DNA of 64,000 nucleotides from Leptospira interrogans (GTDB lineage: Bacteria; Spirochaetota; Leptospiria; Leptospirales; Leptospiraceae). Positions 58,573 through 64,000 of the stretch are shown piece after piece. The stretch's first letter is position 1; every line of letters starts with the position of its first letter. The stretch lies in contig NZ_FTNA01000009.1 of the NCBI RefSeq assembly GCF_900156205.1, positions 70,001 to 134,000 on the forward strand. Direction: 5' to 3'. The notes beneath the pieces were generated by a model that was not told the origin of the DNA, made no database searches, and saw only the letters and a program-made list of their open reading frames with translations. The position numbers were made by a program, and so were the translations under genes.

Positions 58573-59334
58573 CTATTTTTTATCTTTTAGATTCATCTCA
58601 TACAATTTGATATACTTAAGAAAATTATAATAAAATCCGAAAGTTGCCAAAACAAAACCTTGTTTACCATCTAAAAATCCAAATCGAATAAAATACATCC
58701 AAAAAGCTTTGTAAAAACCTTCCAGAAAGGCATGAAAAAGACCACTTTTTTTACCGGCGTTGAATTTTTCCTGAGCAGCTAACTCTGAATAGGTGTTAAT
58801 AAAATGTATATGATCTCCTATGTTTTTATAGGAATAGTGAAATACTGGAGAATTCAATTTTTTGCATATACCTTGAAGCTGGATTGTTTCGTGAACGATC
58901 CCACCTCCAAATTTACCCTTGGACCTATGAAAAAGACGGATTCTTCGGTTTGGATACCAACCTCCGTGACGGATCCATTTTCCTAAATACCAGGTCAATC
59001 TAGGAGTAGAATAACCGTCCGCAGAAGGAAGTCCGTTTCGAAAAAGTGTTAAAATTTCTTCCTTTAAATCTGTAGAAACTTCTTCATCTGCGTCCAAGGT
59101 CAAAACCCATTCGTTTTGAACGAGAGAAATAGCGAAGTTTTTCTGGCTTACATAATTGTCGAATTTTCTTTTACGTACTTTGGCCTTATATTTTTGGGCG
59201 ATTTCTACGGTTTGATCTTTGGAGCCTGAATCTACGATTATAATTTCGGAAGCAAAGTCCAAAGGTTTCAGACAACGTTCTAGGTTGTCTTCTTCGTTGA
59301 GAGTGATGATACAAACGGAAAGAGGAAGTCGCAT
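58573..59334 (-). CDS. Family 2 glycosyltransferase, WaaE/KdtX-like
   Basis: A 253-residue GT-A glycosyltransferase. N-terminal LSVCIITLNEEDNLERCLKPL, IIVDSGSKDQTVEIA, and the acidic motif VLTLDADEEVS (DxD-like, near residue 80) match the WaaE/LpcC group of lipopolysaccharide core transferases. No membrane helix, so it should be cytosolic or membrane-associated. It follows the HATPase gene directly (TAA then ATG), so they are co-translated. Confidence 0.88.
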   Translation of the reverse strand: MRLPLSVCIITLNEEDNLERCLKPLDFASEIIIVDSGSKDQTVEIAQKYKAKVRKRKFDNYVSQKNFAISLVQNEWVLTLDADEEVSTDLKEEILTLFRNGLPSADGYSTPRLTWYLGKWIRHGGWYPNRRIRLFHRSKGKFGGGIVHETIQLQGICKKLNSPVFHYSYKNIGDHIHFINTYSELAAQEKFNAGKKSGLFHAFLEGFYKAFWMYFIRFGFLDGKQGFVLATFGFYYNFLKYIKLYEMNLKDKK

Positions 59335-62622
<3,288 letters not shown>

Positions 62623-62626
62623 TTTT

Positions 62627-63088
62627 ATGTCTTTGTATATAGGTCTTTATAGACCTGAAATTCCTCCTAATACCGGAAACATAGCAAGACTTTGTGTGGC
62701 TTTGGGGGCGGAACTTCATATCGTTGGACAAGCATCTTTTGATCTTTCTGAAAAGGCGGCACGTAGAGCGGGTCTAGATTATTGGGATAAGGTGAAAATT
62801 TATTTTCATTCTTCTTTAGAAGAATATAAAGTGGCCCTTCCTTCTGGAACCAATCTCTATCTGATTTCGATTTACGGCAAACGTTCTTACACTAACGTAA
62901 GTTATAGGAAAGGGGATGCTTTTTTGTTTGGGAATGAAACTTCTGGAGTTCCCTTGGAAATAAAAAATTCCTGGGATCAGGAAAGGATTTTAAAAATTCC
63001 GATGGAAGATTCTTCCCGTTGTTTGAATTTAAGTAATTCAGTCGCAGTAATTTCATACGAAGCGATGCGCCAAATTAAGTCTTGGTAA
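62627..63088 (+). CDS. trmL: tRNA (cytidine/uridine-34-2'-O)-methyltransferase
   Basis: A 153-residue SPOUT-class methyltransferase of the YibK/TrmL family, which methylates the wobble base ribose of tRNA-Leu. Motif 1 is PEIPPNTGNIARLCVALG (about 10-27), motif 2 FGNETSGVP (about 103-111), and motif 3 IPMEDSSRCLNLSNSVAVISYEAMRQ (about 125-150) builds the SAM-binding knot. Complete at the normal length. Confidence 0.93.
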   Translation: MSLYIGLYRPEIPPNTGNIARLCVALGAELHIVGQASFDLSEKAARRAGLDYWDKVKIYFHSSLEEYKVALPSGTNLYLISIYGKRSYTNVSYRKGDAFLFGNETSGVPLEIKNSWDQERILKIPMEDSSRCLNLSNSVAVISYEAMRQIKSW

Positions 63089-63133
63089 AAACGGATTTAC
63101 ACTTTCAGAATTTCACATCTCAATGGGTAAAGT

Positions 63134-63802
63134 ATGACTTTTCGTCTTTCTAAAGAAGAAATCGAAAAACAGATTCGGTCTATGCTTTCTCAGGGATTGA
63201 CTGGAACGGTGAACGATTTTTTTTCTTGGATTCGGATGGATACTATCCGCAAATTCAAAGACGAACCCGATCTTGAAAATACAATCGTAGAAAACATTCT
63301 GGAAAGTTTTGTAGAATCCAGTTATGTGAAACGAAGTAAGTTTAACTCTAAAGAATTTCATATTCATCCGGATGTCATTCAAGATAAAAAATTTCCACCT
63401 AAGGAATGTTATACTCTGCTTGGTAAAATAACGTTTCAACCGATGCAGTATGTTCGAAGCCGTTTTGAATTTTTTCTCAAAAATCAAGGTACTCCTGAAG
63501 ATTTAGTGGTCGATCTTTGTATTGGAGTTTTAGAAGCCGTTGAAAACGCAGTCAAATACGGAGACGGTACCGAAGTAGAAGTGGAATATTATATCGATCC
63601 TTCTCAAACTCTTTTTATACAAATTATAAACAACCTCAAAGAACTGAATTTAGAGCAGGACATAGAAAGGGGAAAATTTTCTTCCACGGCTACTCTTATG
63701 CGTGGTATGATGGTCATGCAAAAACTTTTTGATGAACTTGATCTTGAAATTTTAGAAAATAAGAAACAAGCTCAGTTCAACGCCAAAAAAAAATTGTCAT
63801 AG
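63134..63802 (+). CDS. RsbW-like HATPase protein
   Basis: A 222-residue protein with a C-terminal GHKL ATPase domain of the anti-sigma (RsbW/SpoIIAB) type: GVLEAVENAVKYGDG is the N box (about 137-151), and later GKFSSTATLMRGMMVMQKLFDELD matches the G2 end. N-terminal about 1-95 is a separate helical domain (LSKEEIEKQIRSMLSQGLTG). Predicted protein kinase or partner-switch component; a second HATPase gene lies nearby at 59335. 7 bp separate it from uvrB. Confidence 0.75.
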   Translation: MTFRLSKEEIEKQIRSMLSQGLTGTVNDFFSWIRMDTIRKFKDEPDLENTIVENILESFVESSYVKRSKFNSKEFHIHPDVIQDKKFPPKECYTLLGKITFQPMQYVRSRFEFFLKNQGTPEDLVVDLCIGVLEAVENAVKYGDGTEVEVEYYIDPSQTLFIQIINNLKELNLEQDIERGKFSSTATLMRGMMVMQKLFDELDLEILENKKQAQFNAKKKLS

Positions 63803-63808
63803 TGTAGT

Positions 63809-64000
63809 ATGGCTTCCGTTTTTAAAATTCATTCTGCATACCAGCCGGCCGGGGATCAAGTCAAAGCGATCCAAAATATTGCCGATTCTTTTCAAAAAGG
63901 AGAGAAAAAGGTGACACTGGTAGGTGTGACCGGTTCGGGTAAAACCTTTACGATGGCTCAGGTCATTCAAAATTTGGGGCTTCCTACTCTGGTCTTATCG
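63809..64000 (+). CDS. uvrB: Excinuclease ABC subunit B, N-terminal part (cut by window end)
   Basis: The first 64 codons of Uvr[18 protein letters not shown] is the N-terminal signature and the Walker A motif GVTGSGKT occupies residues 39-46. Helicase component of nucleotide-excision repair. The ATG at 63809 follows the preceding stop by 6 bp; the frame is open to the end of the window. Confidence 0.93.
   Translation, partial: MASVFKIHSAYQPAGDQVKAIQNIADSFQKGEKKVTLVGVTGSGKTFTMAQVIQNLGLPTLVLS

Overview
The window is chromosomal DNA of a pathogenic Leptospira, almost certainly Leptospira interrogans or a very close relative. The decisive marker is an intact lipL41 (31232-32299, minus strand, 355 residues) followed by its partner gene lep. 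Three members of the PF07598/DUF1561 virulence-modifying (VM) family, an AT-rich genome with long repeat-filled intergenic tracts, and remnants of an IS110-family element of the kind common in Leptospira fit this. From memory, the neighbourhood resembles strain Lai LA_0589 to LA_0620 and beyond (lipL41 = LA_0616); no database was searched.

Layout. 1-5.0 kb: a heavy-metal RND efflux pair (CzcC-like, CzcA-like) behind a small lipoprotein. 6.2-7.1 kb: a secreted lipase. 8.5-12.5 kb: a tandem duplication with one full-length VM toxin and one copy that has lost its lectin half. 12.9-15.6 kb: a copper operon (csoR, copZ-like, copA). 16.3-25.6 kb: mostly single genes (GST, effector-binding-domain protein, PAS-HTH regulator, periplasmic MsrA, FAD oxidoreductase with convergent methyltransferase, SET-domain protein, UPF0316, MCE protein). 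26.3-29.5 kb: ftsQ-ftsA-ftsZ. 30.9-34.0 kb: lep-lipL41 diverging from a lipoprotein-nadA pair. 35.1-37.1 kb: a third VM protein. 39.5-44.1 kb: a RecQ-family helicase and a processive-type glycosyltransferase. 45.1-51.2 kb: a tight operon with a Cys-rich small protein, RnfC-like and RnfD-like proteins, PtsN, two DppB/DppC-like permeases and a PEGA lipid-facing protein. 53.6-55.7 kb: aroE-folC. 55.9-57.4 kb: a membrane protein, a 50-residue gene, and a lipoprotein built on a flagellin fold. 58.6-64 kb: a glycosyltransferase plus HATPase gene diverging from an operon of an apparently inactive amidohydrolase, an S1-domain protein, trmL, an RsbW-like ATPase and uvrB (cut by the window end).

Roughly a third of the window is non-coding and is not featureless. 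It is a mosaic of short non-autonomous elements: family A (about 285-320 bp, terminal inverted repeats, 9-bp target duplications in two copies), family B (about 100 bp, inverted-repeat ends, 12 copies), family F (172 bp, with a paralogous empty site showing a TA duplication), and less defined families C, D and G, plus a 102-bp tandem repeat. Many carry the motif TGTGGGAACTnnnACA.

The items most worth a second look are the flagellin-fold lipoprotein at 56795-57418, the lectin-less VM toxin created by an in-frame 957-bp loss between 5-bp repeats, the terminator-like hairpin lying exactly on the lep start codon, and the demonstrable mobility of families A and F.
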